Part shown: positions 38,359 through 54,074 of the stretch, one piece after another
Numbering within the stretch: position 1 is the stretch's first letter
Layout of the letters: every line of letters begins with the position of its first letter
Origin: Amoebidium appalachense
Lineage: Eukaryota > Ichthyosporea
DNA: 64,000 bases
NCBI GenBank assembly: GCA_963693365.1
Contig: CAVNZM010000012.1
Coordinates: 2,666,001 to 2,730,000 of the forward strand
Reading direction: 5' to 3'
Translations under genes and position numbers: made by a program
Notes under the pieces: generated by a model
The model's input: the letters and a program-made list of their open reading frames with translations, nothing else
Databases searched by the model: none
What the model was told of the DNA's origin: nothing

Positions 38359-38823
38359 ATGGCTGCAGCTTTGCCTCAAAACAACACAGCGCACAGAAAG
38401 AGAGCGGTAGCAAAAGAACGGTATATCGTCGACAACCCCGTCACAGTAACAACGGTGTCAGCTACAACTGAGAGCTAACTACATATTGTAGTTCACTCCA
38501 CTCAAATTTACAAGCTTCTTGAAGGCCTTTTGTCGTCACGCCCATTGTAGCTTTTGCGGTGTTGCTATTTTTGGTTATTATTGGCGCCGCGGTTTGAAAT
38601 TTTTTGAAATTTCGCTGACTCACGCCAGTTCGCTGAGCTACTCTACAATGAGCGCATGCCCAAGTTCTCGCTTCAGCCTCCAGAACATGGTGAAGATTCT
38701 GTTTACACGCAGATGTTCTGGCTCTGCAACACGAAAAACAACATGGATACTTTCCGTTATTCTGCCCCGCATACGCATAAATACCACAAGGACGACCGTA
38801 GTGCCACAAACCTTGTCATACAG
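38359..38823 (+). CDS. Possible two-exon coding fragment, unrecognised
   Basis: Tentative. 38359-38454 (starts MAAALPQNNTAHRKRAVAK) ends before a GTGTCA donor, and 38629-38823 (contains RMPKFSLQPPEHGEDSVYTQ) starts after CCAG and ends CAG before GTCATC. Both junctions are phase 0, so 97 residues join. The second exon has a non-repetitive, protein-like composition (Trp, Cys, Met, His, Tyr), but all three frames on the other strand are also fairly open. It could be the 5' part of a plus-strand gene, conceivably upstream exons of the SfsA gene, or chance. Confidence 0.2.
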
Positions 38824-39948
38824 GTCATCATCACCTCTGCCTATGTATCTCCTGCCAACCAAACACACAGGCCTTATCCGTTTACCCCTTCGTTTTACTT
38901 CTGTAGCTCCCCCAGCCCCCCTCCCCTCCCCCCCCTCCCCGCCTCGGCACCACCATCCCAGCTGCGTCCACCTCATCCCTTGGGCCCTCCCAACACCACC
39001 CTCTTTCCCCCAACCCCCGCACGTACGCGTCCCTCCTCCCCTCCACCGGTGTCCTCCGTTCCGTCATCTTTTCCCCCTGTGTCGTATTTATCTAAGAACA
39101 CAATGCACACCTTTCCCGTACACGTAGCCAAAGCTTGAAGTGATACCACAACTTGCCACACCACCCATCCTCTCCTAGCCAGCCTCGCTCCCCCCCCCCC
39201 CCCTCCCCCCTTCCCCCCCAAACCCACCCATCCCCTTTCTAAAACACTTTCCTCCTCTCTTTCCTCCCCTTTTCATTTTCCCGGAGCCCTTTATAACCCT
39301 CAACATCCGGCACATCCTCGACTCATCAACTTAACTCTACACGCAGCACCGCAACAGTCAATTGAGAAGTGTACCGTAACGGTTAGTCGAAAGATATCCT
39401 GAGGCTTTCACACCCTTCATATGCACCTTGTTGAATGCCTCCGTCGATTATACAAGCTGAACAGCCTTTAGAGTACAAACTGATTTGGCTCAGGTCAGCA
39501 AACGTGCTCGCAGGCGCGAAGGGGGGGGGTGTCTTAGGCCATGCAACCGAGAGATGGACGTCCGGGAGGCATCAATTTTTTACACAGCGCTTCTTCTCGG
39601 AAGAGTCACGTGCGAGCTCTCGCGAGGGGAAGGCCAGCACCCGATCTGTGTGGAACGGCCTGGCACGGCAATGTAGGCCTACTGTAGACTCCAAGTTTTT
39701 GGCGAGACTCGTGCAGTGCAGTTCAAGCCCGTGCAGTTTCGCGCCTTTCTTTCCAAACAGCTTAATTAAGCTAGCTTTAGTTACTGTTGATTGGGCAATA
39801 AGTTTGATTGGCTGCTCTTTTCGTACTTTGATCATGTGTGAAGAGTCAACTTGCCATGACGCAGTTTAGTTTTCACAGCTGTTGTCTTCAGTCTTTTCTT
39901 CGTTCCTAGAAAGTCACCAAATACGGGGTTGGGTAAGTTTGGTGCAGG

Positions 39949-42370
39949 ATGGGGCCAAAAAGAGCGGATGCCAAGGTTGTTTCTGCCACCAGCGTCACTC
40001 TCAGGCCCAGACGCACACAGCTAGAGAGCAAAACGTCCGATTTAGTAACCCATGCTCCTGTTAAGACTTCAACAAAGAAGAAGGTGCCTTTGACCCAAAT
40101 CTCTGCCCTGTTTGATAGCGCATAGAATACCCAGAGACGTTTTTTTTGTTTTAGCACTACTCTATCATAGCCTCCGGTTATTTTATTACGTATGCCCCTC
40201 ACTATTCATTCTCAGGTCGTTCTTCGCATCACCAACCCCTCCCCGCACATGTCTCTCCTCTCCCCTCCTCCCCTCCCCCCGCCCTAGCCCTCCCCTACCT
40301 TCCCATGGAGCATGATGCCTCAGCAAGTATAATCTTTTTCCTCCTGCCCCCCCCCCCCCCCCCTCCCCCCCGCCCCCCCCCCCCTCCCCCCCTCCCCCCC
40401 CCCCCCCCCCCCCCCTGAAGCGTAGGTACATGCAGGTTCCTCATGGGCTTGTTTGTGTTCAAGTTCTGAATGCAACAAGAACAAGATTCACCTATGCATA
40501 TGACTGTCATAATTACAGGGACATCGTGGGATACTTTTTGGACACGGCTGATGATCGGTTCAAGTGAAGTGGCACATAAGAAACCTCCCCTGGTTGTTTT
40601 GTTTTCTTTTACCTGCTTGTCCAGGTGCCTTGCAACTTTGAAACTCAAACGGATCACACGAACCAAAGATCTCTCTCCCTTTACCCCCCCCCCCCCCCCT
40701 CTCCCCCCCCCCCCTCCCCCCCCCCCTCCCCCCTCCCCCCCCCCTCTCCCCTTCCCCCTCCCCCCCCTGAAACAGCATCTGATTTGGGTTTCGTTAACGA
40801 GGTGAATAGGTCGAAACTCGGGTACTGTGGATGACGTGGCCCCCCCCTGAGGATGGGCTCTGCTTATTATGCATTTTCTTTATGTATGGCTTGCATTCTG
40901 CATCGTGTTATCCGTTTGTTCTTGTGTACTTCGTACTTTTTGACGCATTCAAACCCCCCCCCCCCCCCCCCCTTCCCCCCCCCCCCGTTTTCTCACTGTT
41001 CCCTTTGCACTCAGAGTGTGCTTGTAATTCCACCGTCAAAACGGTCCTCCACAAAGGGCACGATCACAGGAGTACTGCCTATAGCAAAAGCAACGGCTAC
41101 GGGCAAGGTTTTGCGCAAAAATAGAACCACAATTGTCAAAAAAGGCAAGAGTACAATTTCCCAAAAAGGCAAGCCGGCTGCGCCTGCTGCTGTCTCGACC
41201 GATATGTTCTTTGCCTTTCCCGTAGCCCTCACACGTGCAACCATCCTGGCTCGGCCGAATCGGTTTATTATGGAAGTTAAGGTGCAACCCCGCCCCCCCC
41301 CTCCCTCATCCCCCTGCCAAAGAAGAGGGAAAAGAAAACAAAAAAAAGAAAAACACATACACACACATGAGCACATGCATGCATGCAGCCACTTAGCGTG
41401 GGCACGCGCGCGCGCGCGCACACACACACATCACAAACACACACCGTGTACTGAGCAATACGTGTAGTCTCATTCTAATGCCGGTCCTTGCCATTACTAT
41501 TCTTTGTCGCTTTCCTGCATCAAAAGGAGCTTGAGTGATTATGGACACACTAAATGGTGGTTTGGTGGAGGTGTTTCGATGATTGTATGGTGATGGCGTG
41601 TGGATGGGGGTATTTGAAGTGGGGAAGGCAGAGAGAGATAGAGGGGGTAGGGTGAGTGTGTGTGTGTGTTTGGGGGAGTTAGGGGGAGGCCGGGGGGGGG
41701 GGGGGGGGGGGGGGGGGAATACTTCGGGGGTCTTGTCTGGGGAAAGGGGGGGGGGGGGGGGGGGGAAGATTACAAAGTGGAATCGAAGAGATACGGAAAG
41801 GGAGGCAGTCGAGGAACGGGTCGGGAAGTAGGAACCAGGAAGGATTGAGTACAGAGCAATAGAAGTGCATGCAAGAAGCCCCCCCCTCCCCCCCCCCCCC
41901 CCCCCCCCCCCCCAAAAAAAAGGGGGGGGGGGGGGGGGGGGGGGGGGGGAGGAGGATATGATTAGACTACATGGCAGGGTGGTGGGTGATGCCGTTAAAA
42001 CGCTATTCCCCCCTCGCCTCCCCCCCGAAAAATAAATAAATAAATTAATAAAATGATGAAAAATCTGACCGGGTACCTCCGTATTATGGGTTTAGGTAGG
42101 GTCTACGACATATCGATGCCACTGCCCCTGCACTGTGAAAATCGGGCCACTGAAATTTAAGTCGGTAGCGCCATGTTTGGTGAGTGCAGCCGTGCCGGGC
42201 AGGGCTACACCTTACACAGTCGAAGCCGTGGCGGAAAGCGAAATTACGCTCAAATCTCACGGGTGGATCGGAATCAACCAGACAAGAGCCAATCGATATT
42301 TTGAGCATTTTTTGACTGCTGGTGCATTTCCATTGTTGACGGTGCATGGGAGCTCGGCCAAAAGGTGAGT

Positions 42371-42441
<71 letters not shown>

Positions 42442-42843
42442 CTTACGTGTGCTTCGTTTTCTTCTGTATTGTCTCGACGTGGATGTCATATTGCTCGTGT
42501 TGTGGAACATACAGGGGATGTGGGGGGAGGGGGGGGAGGGGGGGGGGGGGTTTCGGGAGTTAAAGGGGAGGGGTTTTGGGGGGAATATGTATGATTGATG
42601 CAATGGTCATTTATGCCGCCCATATCGTTGATTGCAGATTGGAAAAAGTGGTGAGATGAATGTTAGTGATAGTGTGTGTGTGTGTGTGAATGTGTGTGTG
42701 TTTTGGGGGGGGGGGGGGGGGGGGGGGTCACATGTCCGCACTGTATGTGCATGTGTGTTTGTGTTTCCATGCTTGTGTGTTTTTTTTCACGTTTGCAGCC
42801 ACAGAGAGAGGGGAGGGGGGCGGGGGAGGGGGGGCGGGGGAGG

Positions 42844-42890
<47 letters not shown>

Positions 42891-42988
42891 TTCCTCTTCT
42901 TCGTATTTGAACTGCCTCTCTCTCTCTCTCTCTCTCTTTTCTTTATGGCTAAAAGCAGGCTGTGGCTCTCGTATACCTTCTAGGCTGT

Positions 42989-43068
<80 letters not shown>

Positions 43069-43339
43069 CACACACACACCTACACACACGTAGATATGTA
43101 CACACATGCACGCGTGCACACAGGCATACACACGTACACCACACATACATATACAGCTACACACCCAGAACACACATATGCATACTTTTTTTCGGCACAT
43201 CACACCGATATGCAAACGAACGCACTAATAACCCTCCCCCACCCCTCCCCCACTTCTCCCTCCCTTTCTCTTCCTTCAAACACCGATACACACACGCACA
43301 AACGTCCGTGTGCTCACATTCACACACACACACACACAC

Positions 43340-43377
<38 letters not shown>

Positions 43378-43814
43378 GCAGAGAGCGCAAGCTTGGAGAC
43401 AGTCGCATCGATTTTATCGTCCCAGACGACAACCTCTTCATCGAACTGAAAACCCCCCTAGAATTGCACCAACACCCTCTGTACAGCGCTGCAAATGCGT
43501 ACACAAAGGGGGTTCCTCAGGCGACATATTTCGAACGTCTGATTAAACATTTTGACCAATTGCGCGACCACGTTACCAAATCGGATGGACGCGCCGCAGT
43601 TGTCCTGTGCTACATCTATCCTGCGGTGAAATTTGTGCCACCTGAGATAATCGGGAAGACGGATCGTGAGATTGAGATCGGGAAGAAAATTAGGCTTGCG
43701 GCCGAGGCTGCGTCCAATGCCGGGGTGGAAATGTGGCAGGTGAATATGGAAATTGGGCCCACGGGGGTACATATGAAGGAATATTTTAGGCTTGACCTCT
43801 ACCCAAAGGAATAG
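39949..43814 (+). CDS. SfsA-family (sugar fermentation stimulation protein-like) nuclease-fold protein
   Basis: Three firm exons: 41015-41281, 42096-42364 and 43382-43814, joined in phase (0, then 2). A tentative first exon, 39949-40083 (MGPKRADAKVV..., basic, phase 0, weak GTGCCT donor), would give 367 residues. SfsA features in order: FPVALTRATILARPNRFIMEV (OB-like N-terminal part), CHCPCTVKIGP (family HCPNxG block, here with Cys), PYTVEAV, WIGINQTRANR, then GDSRIDFIVPDD and LFIELKTP, the D...ExK nuclease core. The bacterial family is a DNA-binding or nuclease-like protein of poorly defined function. The eukaryotic extension of about 110 residues is Lys/Ser/Thr-rich and could be an organelle or nuclear targeting region. 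SfsA is mainly prokaryotic, so old transfer or organellar origin is likely; this is inference. Confidence 0.78.
40768..40953 (+). repeat. Dispersed retroposon-like repeat, copy C
   Basis: Body with GGTCGAAACTCGG, then GAGGATGGGCTCTGC, ending CGCATTCAAA directly before a C-run. It lies just upstream of the first firm SfsA exon, within its intron if the 39949 exon is right. Closest to copy D at 61647-61830. Confidence 0.85.
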
Positions 43815-43908
43815 TTCAGGGAGTGGTGCGGTATTCACTGTGGATTGCTCTGCAGTAGGAGATTTCCAACTCTTTTTGAAAGGTCTTGGGGTTTTTTTTT
43901 TTTTTTTT

Positions 43909-43952
<44 letters not shown>

Positions 43953-44215
43953 CTAGGCCAACTAAAGCATAAGAGTTAATAAAACAGTTAAGTTTACAAA
44001 ACAGTAAAGTTAATAGAACAGAACGAATTAGAACACTGCCGCGGCATCGGTGTTGCTATAGCTATCTGCTCTGTGTAATAATGTGCGTTTGTGCGTGTGT
44101 GCGAGTGTGTTTTAGGGGAGGGGGCCGGCATGAGAAACAGTGCAGGACTAATCGAGGCAATAATTCAAAGTCAACATCAACAACACAAGCAGAGCTCATC
44201 CTCAGGGGGGACCCA

Positions 44216-44268
<53 letters not shown>

Positions 44269-44278
44269 GGGGAGGGAA

Positions 44279-44310
<32 letters not shown>

Positions 44311-45117
44311 ATCATGAAACCTAATGAAGGTGCATTCATTTATCAAAATTGTGTTCAATATTCATATTCACGTTTTAATGACGTTTATAGTGTACCATTG
44401 GAGGTATGAATGTGAAACTACCGGCACTGCAAGCCTGTATATATATCCAATAAAGACATCTGTATAGAAACAAGTGTGTTGAAGCCTTCGAGCAACTTTT
44501 AATGTAACATTGGAACAAATATATCCCTTGAATTTACATCATTGAACCCCTGCAAGAGTTACAAAACGAGCAGGGTGGAATTGCACATATACAAACATGG
44601 CATGCATTGGTAGCGTTCACAATCAAACAAAGCATTTAATTTAATTTGAACATCTTTAAAAAATTAAAGAGTGCCCTGGTACTTGCACATCTACACATAC
44701 CCCCTGGTGCCTTAGGGTTACTGCGTCATTACACAACAATCACAGTCGTTACTTGAATACAGAGAACGCATCAGATATATTAACAGAGTTTACTACCACA
44801 ACACAAGAAACTATAACATCACAGCCATGTTTAGCTTGCAGGCTGAGAGCGTTATACACCCACCCCACACAATCTACCATCCATTCATCTCCTCACACGC
44901 GCCCCCTCACACAGGCACAAACTAGAAGGAAAGCTTGTTTTCCAAGCTTCCATCAAAACCAAAGTATGAAAAGCACCAACGGCACGAACTCACACACGCA
45001 CACCCACCCACCCACCCACCCAACCACCCACCCACCCACACACACACGCACACCCGCCCACCCCCATTCACCCACACCCACACACACGTATACACACACA
45101 CACCCACACACACACTA
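43815..45117. other. Convergent intergenic region between SfsA and STUbL genes
   Basis: Contains a T-run then G-run at 43891-43951 (reverse complement of a C-then-A tract), an AATAAA at 43978-43983, a degraded repeat copy at 44136-44215 (with GCAGAGCTCATCCTCAG), (GT)n at 44219-44265, a G-run at 44280-44309, a second AATAAA at 44449-44454, and CCCA/CA repeats at 44995-45115. No gene is seen. Confidence 0.6.
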
Positions 45118-48610
<3,493 letters not shown>

Positions 48611-49474
48611 TCTGGTTCAGAGAAATGTAGGGGTACCTTAACTGGTAAGGGCGTTTCAAAGAAAGGGAAAACCGGAAGGAAAGGTCCGAAGAAGAAACTG
48701 AGCACGGCAAGTTTGGTAAAAAAAAAAGCTACAAAACCAACCCAAGGAGTACCTGAAAATCAACCTATACACGTTTTGAAACAAAAAAAAATAGTCTCTT
48801 TCTTAGAAGAAGCATGACCAACCCAAACTGACACACCCGATGTTTCCTCGAAATCAGAAGACTGACTTAGACTGAGAGAATGTCGCGCTACTCTACCGTA
48901 GGGTCACAGATTCCTGTGTGGCATGGTGCCCACACCTACAAGCTGATACTAAACCAATGAAATATATCTAAATCTAATAATAGCCAAAAAAAAGTTAACT
49001 CTTTTTTGAGTAGTGCATGATTCCTTGGAGCTCCGATTGGAGCAACGGCATCAAACGATACATGATTGGAGCTTAGGAACTGGCTGCTATTTGCCGACGG
49101 CCGTAAACGTCACTAGTAAGACTTGCCCACTGGGTGTCGGCCAGGGAGGCCTCAAGGTTGTCAAGGTTGGTGGTGTCGGCCAGGCTACGCTTATCTGCCA
49201 GCGTGTGAATTTTCACAAGTTTTAATAAAGAACGACAAATATTTGCTTTAACCGCATTATAAATTAGCTTAAGGCGGCGCATCGACCACAAACAGGGGCA
49301 ACGTGGGAGCGATTGTGCTGTGTTTGTGTGCTTCGTGTGTGTGTGTGCACGTGCACGTATGTGTGTGTGTGGGGGGGGGGGGGGGGGGGGGGGGGGAAGG
49401 AGGGAGAGGGGGGGCAGCCATATATATGTAACAAACTCAGGAGGATTTGAACACATCTTGGTGGCAAGCCTGCT
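48611..49474. other. Intergenic between STUbL start and rhomboid 3' end
   Basis: Likely STUbL promoter. A minus-strand frame over 49270-49073 (with HTLADKRSLADTTNLDNLEA) looks protein-like but has no clear acceptor or partner exon. A GT/G-run stands at 49362-49396. Confidence 0.4.
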
Positions 49475-49574
49475 TTATTCTGTTTGAATGAATGTAGCCA
49501 GATCCTGGATGAAATCAGCTTGCGGTACGAAAACGCCGCTGTGGTGTTCGTCTCTCTTTCCACCATCCACTTCT
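49475..49574 (-). CDS. Possible alternative last exon of the rhomboid gene
   Basis: After a good acceptor (TTTTTCTAG) this 100-nt stretch encodes EVDGGKRDEHHSG...FIQTE and a TAA. Its phase fits a donor at 49716 (AAG then GTAGCC) that contains the rhomboid stop codon TAG. Splicing there would replace the stop with 32 extra residues. An AATAAA overlaps the alternative stop. Confidence 0.35.
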
Positions 49575-49712
49575 CTAGAAAAACAGTTGTCTAGGCTAAT
49601 AAAACTGCCTAATACGTTCTTTCGCTAGCGTGCTCTCCTTAAGTAACTGGTACTGGCTTTACATTCAGCAATGGCTTTACACAATCTAACTACGAGAACA
49701 ACTCTTTATCGG

Positions 49713-50620
49713 CTACCTTTGCTTTTTCTGAAACCTTGCAAGCCGTGCTGCCCTCACGTCGTCTATCGTGTGGTGTAACTCAGTCTCAGAATGTGGTCCT
49801 GCCTCCTCCGTATAGCTTTCACTCTCGGTATAATTGTTCCTTCCGGTTGGATCTGGCGAGTTCATCCTTCGTGCCCTTCCACCATCATCATCATCTAAGT
49901 GCACCCTGTGAACGTGTTCATTCAACTCATCACCCGTCTCAGCTCGGTAGTTGCATCCCGGAAAAATGCATCTGCTCTCACCGCTCGTTCCCTCATCTGG
50001 ATGACTCGTGCTACCCCGTGGCATGCTGGGTGCTCTGTATCCAGAAGTTCTTGGCGGCCCTGCCACACGGTGAGCACGTGGCTCACTTGGCCGGATTGGC
50101 ACACTACTGAATATGCCGCAAAGAGAATGTAGCGGGGATTCCAGTACGCCTGCGCGTGGGTTGTTGTCAGAAATGTCGAGTGTGTGGGTAAAGATGCCCG
50201 TGGTTTCTGAGTTCAGTATTACAACCAAATTCCAAGCAACCTTACTGTGATGTTCAGAGCAACATACGTAGATTCTTTGAAACTACCACCTCAATACCGA
50301 GGTGTTCAGAGTAACATACGTGGGACTACCAACGTAGCCCAAACCACATGTACACCAGATTCCAAAAGGCTCTTTCGTTCAGCTTGCAGCTCTTGTGATT
50401 AGCGCCTCACCTGAACTGAGTAGCAGGCCGGCAAGAATGCCCGCCAGGTGGCCCAGAAAGGACACGTTTGGGGTGATGACTTGAATCAGCACCAGTTCCA
50501 CCTGCAAAGCCATGTCAATATGTGCATGGCTAAAAGTGCCTATTCCGCCCAGCGGGTGGGTTATTCGGCTGGAGTGGGGTACTTGCGCCGGGAAGGGGAG
50601 CGGGGGGAGGGGAGGCAGGA

Positions 50621-50657
<37 letters not shown>

Positions 50658-51933
50658 TTAGCAGGAAGCCGAGCATGGTGAAGGGACAGGGCAGGAGTGC
50701 CTGGAGCCTCATATACTCAACATGTGAAAATTTGCCTGGTATGGCTTCTACCCCCATTCCTGCATATACTGAAAAACACTATAAAGCCTAAACGGGTGGG
50801 AGCAGTGGGACGAGAGGGGGTGGCAGCGGGGATAGAGCGAGGGAAAGGAGGAGGGGGGGGGGAGGGGGGGGGAGGGGAGGGGAGGGGAAGAAGCGATTGC
50901 TACAACTTGTCTAGCTCAAACACTTAGTGGTCAGTTAGAGCGCAACACACACCGCAGGGCACCTACCCAGAACACGTAGTGGTGGGACATGGTGAAGCCA
51001 AACACACGGCTGCTGCCTCCTGGGTCCTCCTTGGCCAACAACACCTGCGCATGAAAAATGTGCCAGCAGATGCACTGTTAGCAAATTTAAAAAAAAAAAA
51101 GGGGGGGGGGGGGGGGGGGGGGGGGGGAGAAGAAGGGGGGGAAGGGGGGGGGGGGGGGGGGGGGCACAGTTATTTCAGCCAACTTTGGCGCTACAAGGAA
51201 CCACCAACACCGTCCAAGGCTGAGAAGGGGGACTCTTATCAAAGGACATGGCGGAAGGAGAGGATGAGCACTGATTCCCAAACTTGATGGAACCATTAAC
51301 TCCGGGGGAGGGAGAAAGAGAAGTGGGGGGAGGAGGGGGGGGGGGGGGGGAAGGGGGGAGGACCTGGGGGAGGCGGAGGGATCGAGGAGGAGGAGGAAGG
51401 GGGGAGGGGGGTCACACCTTCATGCCAAAGAGAACACCGGAAAACCCCACCGCACAGTCGGGGCCCACCAGAGGTGCATAAGGCCCATATATAGCAACCA
51501 GCACAGATACTAGAACCACGTAGAAGGCTCCAGAAAGCACCACAAGGGCAGCAATAGTGGCAGCATAGCGCACGGGGCCGTAGCGGGGCTCCAAAATACG
51601 ACCCTTCCACGCCAAGCTAGACATGTTGTAATACAGGTGGTAATCATCCCCGTGTAGAAAGGCAGAAAGAAAAAGACGATACCACTGTCCCCGACGAAGG
51701 ATCATGTTTGCGCTGATGCATGCTTCCTGAAGTGATGGTATATGCATGTCTGCAGGATTTATGAAAATGTATGACTGCAGCGCTATTAGAGCTAGTGTAA
51801 CAGATGGGATATTTTCAAGTCCTATCTGCATCAGCTGCATGACTAGCATATACACACCAAACCCACCCCGACTTCGGCCACGCCCCCTGCCTGAGACAGG
51901 AAGGCCTCGGCCCATGCCCGGAAGACGAAACAT
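49713..51933 (-). CDS. Rhomboid intramembrane protease, RHBDL4 (RHBDD1)-like
   Basis: Exons 51933-51418, 51044-50967, 50501-50411 and 50149-49713 join in phase to 373 residues. The membrane core shows the RHBDL4-type loop FLHGDDYHLYYNMSSLAWKG, the catalytic serine in GFSG (Ser165) and the partner histidine in SFLGHLAG (His216). The family cleaves membrane proteins in the ER and feeds them to p97/VCP for degradation. The C-terminal cytosolic tail carries a C2H2-like finger (CIFPGC...HVHRVH) in place of the ubiquitin-interacting motif of animal RHBDL4, and ends DDVRAARLARFQKKQR, resembling the p97-binding helix. An Arg/Gly-rich N-terminus precedes the first membrane segment. The terminal TAG lies inside a possible splice donor. 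Confidence 0.9.
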
Positions 51934-53705
51934 GGCTACGTAACTTCTAAAGAGTTTAAGTAAAGTTTATATCCGTGCTACCCGATATAAGCTTCTTAAG
52001 GGCATAACTAGTTTGTACCCGTGCTACAAAAACGGATTACTTGCAGACGATCTTCAAGGCAAACCGAAATTTCAAAGCACATGAGCTTTGCGAGGTAGGT
52101 AGGTTTGTGAGACTGGCAAAACAATAATCATGCCCTTATTTGGCTATATCACGTCTTATGCTCAGAATCGCACTCACGCAGGAGTCAGTGAACTGCCCCT
52201 AAACCTTGGCACCACAAAGACGTGAATGTGTTGTTGTGATCGTGACATGCCACCTATGTAAATACATATAGGCTCCTTCCCAGGCCAAACGTTCGACTCC
52301 CGAGGATTTCAGTTGATGACGTCACCAGTTTGGTGCTGATTAAGCCAACCAGATCAACTTTCTTTAAGCCATATTTGGGGCTTTTCGTACACGTTTTGCC
52401 CAATCACTGACGGGTCCTAATAGCCCTGTTTGGCATTCTTCGGCTCCCCAGCATTGTGGAAAAGGTGAGATAATCTTACCAGGAGTATGCCTCGGACGGG
52501 GACAAAAGAAAAAGAATTTATACTGCGTGGAAAAAGGCTTTTTTTTTGTTTAGGCTCTGCTGCTCGCACCATTGCCGCTACACTCTGTGCAATTCACAAA
52601 CTCAGGCCGTTTATCGCTTTAGCTTTCGATTTCCCTGAGGTGTTCAGTTTGGGTGTAGGGAGATTGCTGAGCCACTTGTTCCTTTTGATTGGTTGACAGA
52701 CAGATGGGGTGTAAAAAAAAATGGGTCACTCAGCTTCTCACAGCCGTGACGGCCGCAACATATCACCCATTACCTGCTACCGGTACCACACCTAATAAAG
52801 TGTAGTACTTTTTGTTATACTTCGAGTTCAAGAAGCGAGGTCTGAAGATGCTGCGTTACCTCAGCTTGTAAGTAAACACTCTTACACCTCTAGAGGCCTC
52901 AAAAAGATTTCTGCTACAAGCTTGATGATGAGTGCATGCCTGCTCTGCAGCTGTGCCAAGTCAACACTCGTATGCGTGGCTATGCACGTTTCCTGTTTAT
53001 TAGCGCCTTTGCAGATAGCACAATACATTTGCTTGTACTCCGCTTCTTCCCTCCCCTCCTTCCCCTCGCCCTTATCTCACTCTCCGTGCCTGCCCAAGCC
53101 CCCCTCTCCCCCCTCCCCCCTCCCCCAACCCCTCGCCCCCCCCCCCCCCTCTCCCCATGCACACCGTATAAAACAACACGCACAAATTACTTCTCCTTGT
53201 CTTGGAGTTACACCTATATACTCTTTCGCACGTATGTTTTTTTCAGAAAAAGCGCCGGATTTTTGGCATGCCTTGTGTCTGGTTAGTGCCGGTGTTGCCC
53301 CTCCACTTCACCACTCGGCAACCTCGCCACCACTAACTACTCCCCCCTCCCCCCCTCCCCCCCCCCCCTCCCCCCCCCCCCCCCCCCCCCCCCCCCCGCC
53401 GCCGCCGCCGCCCCCGCCCCCGCCTCCGCCTCCCCTCCACGCTTGCCCCCACTCTGCTGTCTTCCTTGCTCAGTTTTTATGCTTCAATTGACCCCTTTAG
53501 TTATGCATCACATCTTCAGCTTGAATAACGTGCAAACAAGACACCTGGACCCAGCCACCACACCACTTACACCGCACTCCTATTCTTCTCATAGTTACTT
53601 CTACTACACCATAGTGCTCGCCGTGTAGAATTTTTGTTTTCCAAATGCTTCCTAACCCCATATTTTACACTTAAAATGGTTGGAAAAAACACAAAATGCT
53701 CACAT

Positions 53706-53742
<37 letters not shown>

Positions 53743-53799
53743 ACACACGCGCGCGCACACACACATGTAACACGCGCACACGGGCCCTTTACTCAAACA

Positions 53800-53865
<66 letters not shown>

Positions 53866-53979
53866 TACACGCATATACACACCTACACACACCTACACAC
53901 ATACACACACGTACACACACACACACCTCGCTTCTGTTGCATCACATATGTGATAACTACACGCACACACTGACCCCCC

Positions 53980-54011
<32 letters not shown>

Positions 54012-54012
54012 G

Positions 54013-54045
<33 letters not shown>

Positions 54046-54074
54046 ACAACACACACACACACACACGTACACAG
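51934..54074. other. Region between rhomboid start and DCAF11-like exons
   Basis: Contains the rhomboid promoter and should contain 5' exons of the WD40 gene, but no WD repeat is recognisable. A possible short exon ends at a GTAAGT donor at 52871. C-rich tracts lie at 53035-53160 and 53341-53440, a (GCC)n at 53397-53412, and (CA)n at 53707-53930, then two C-run/CA blocks at 53973-54066. Confidence 0.4.

Noticed and set aside
39435-39869. 144-residue plus-strand frame starting MPPSIIQAEQPLEY
   Set aside because: No recognisable motif, no supporting neighbour exon, and it sits where the SfsA promoter would be expected.
49073-49270. Minus-strand frame with HTLADKRSLADTTNLDNLEA as a gene
   Set aside because: Composition is protein-like, but I found no start, acceptor or partner exon, and part of it is an internal near-repeat.
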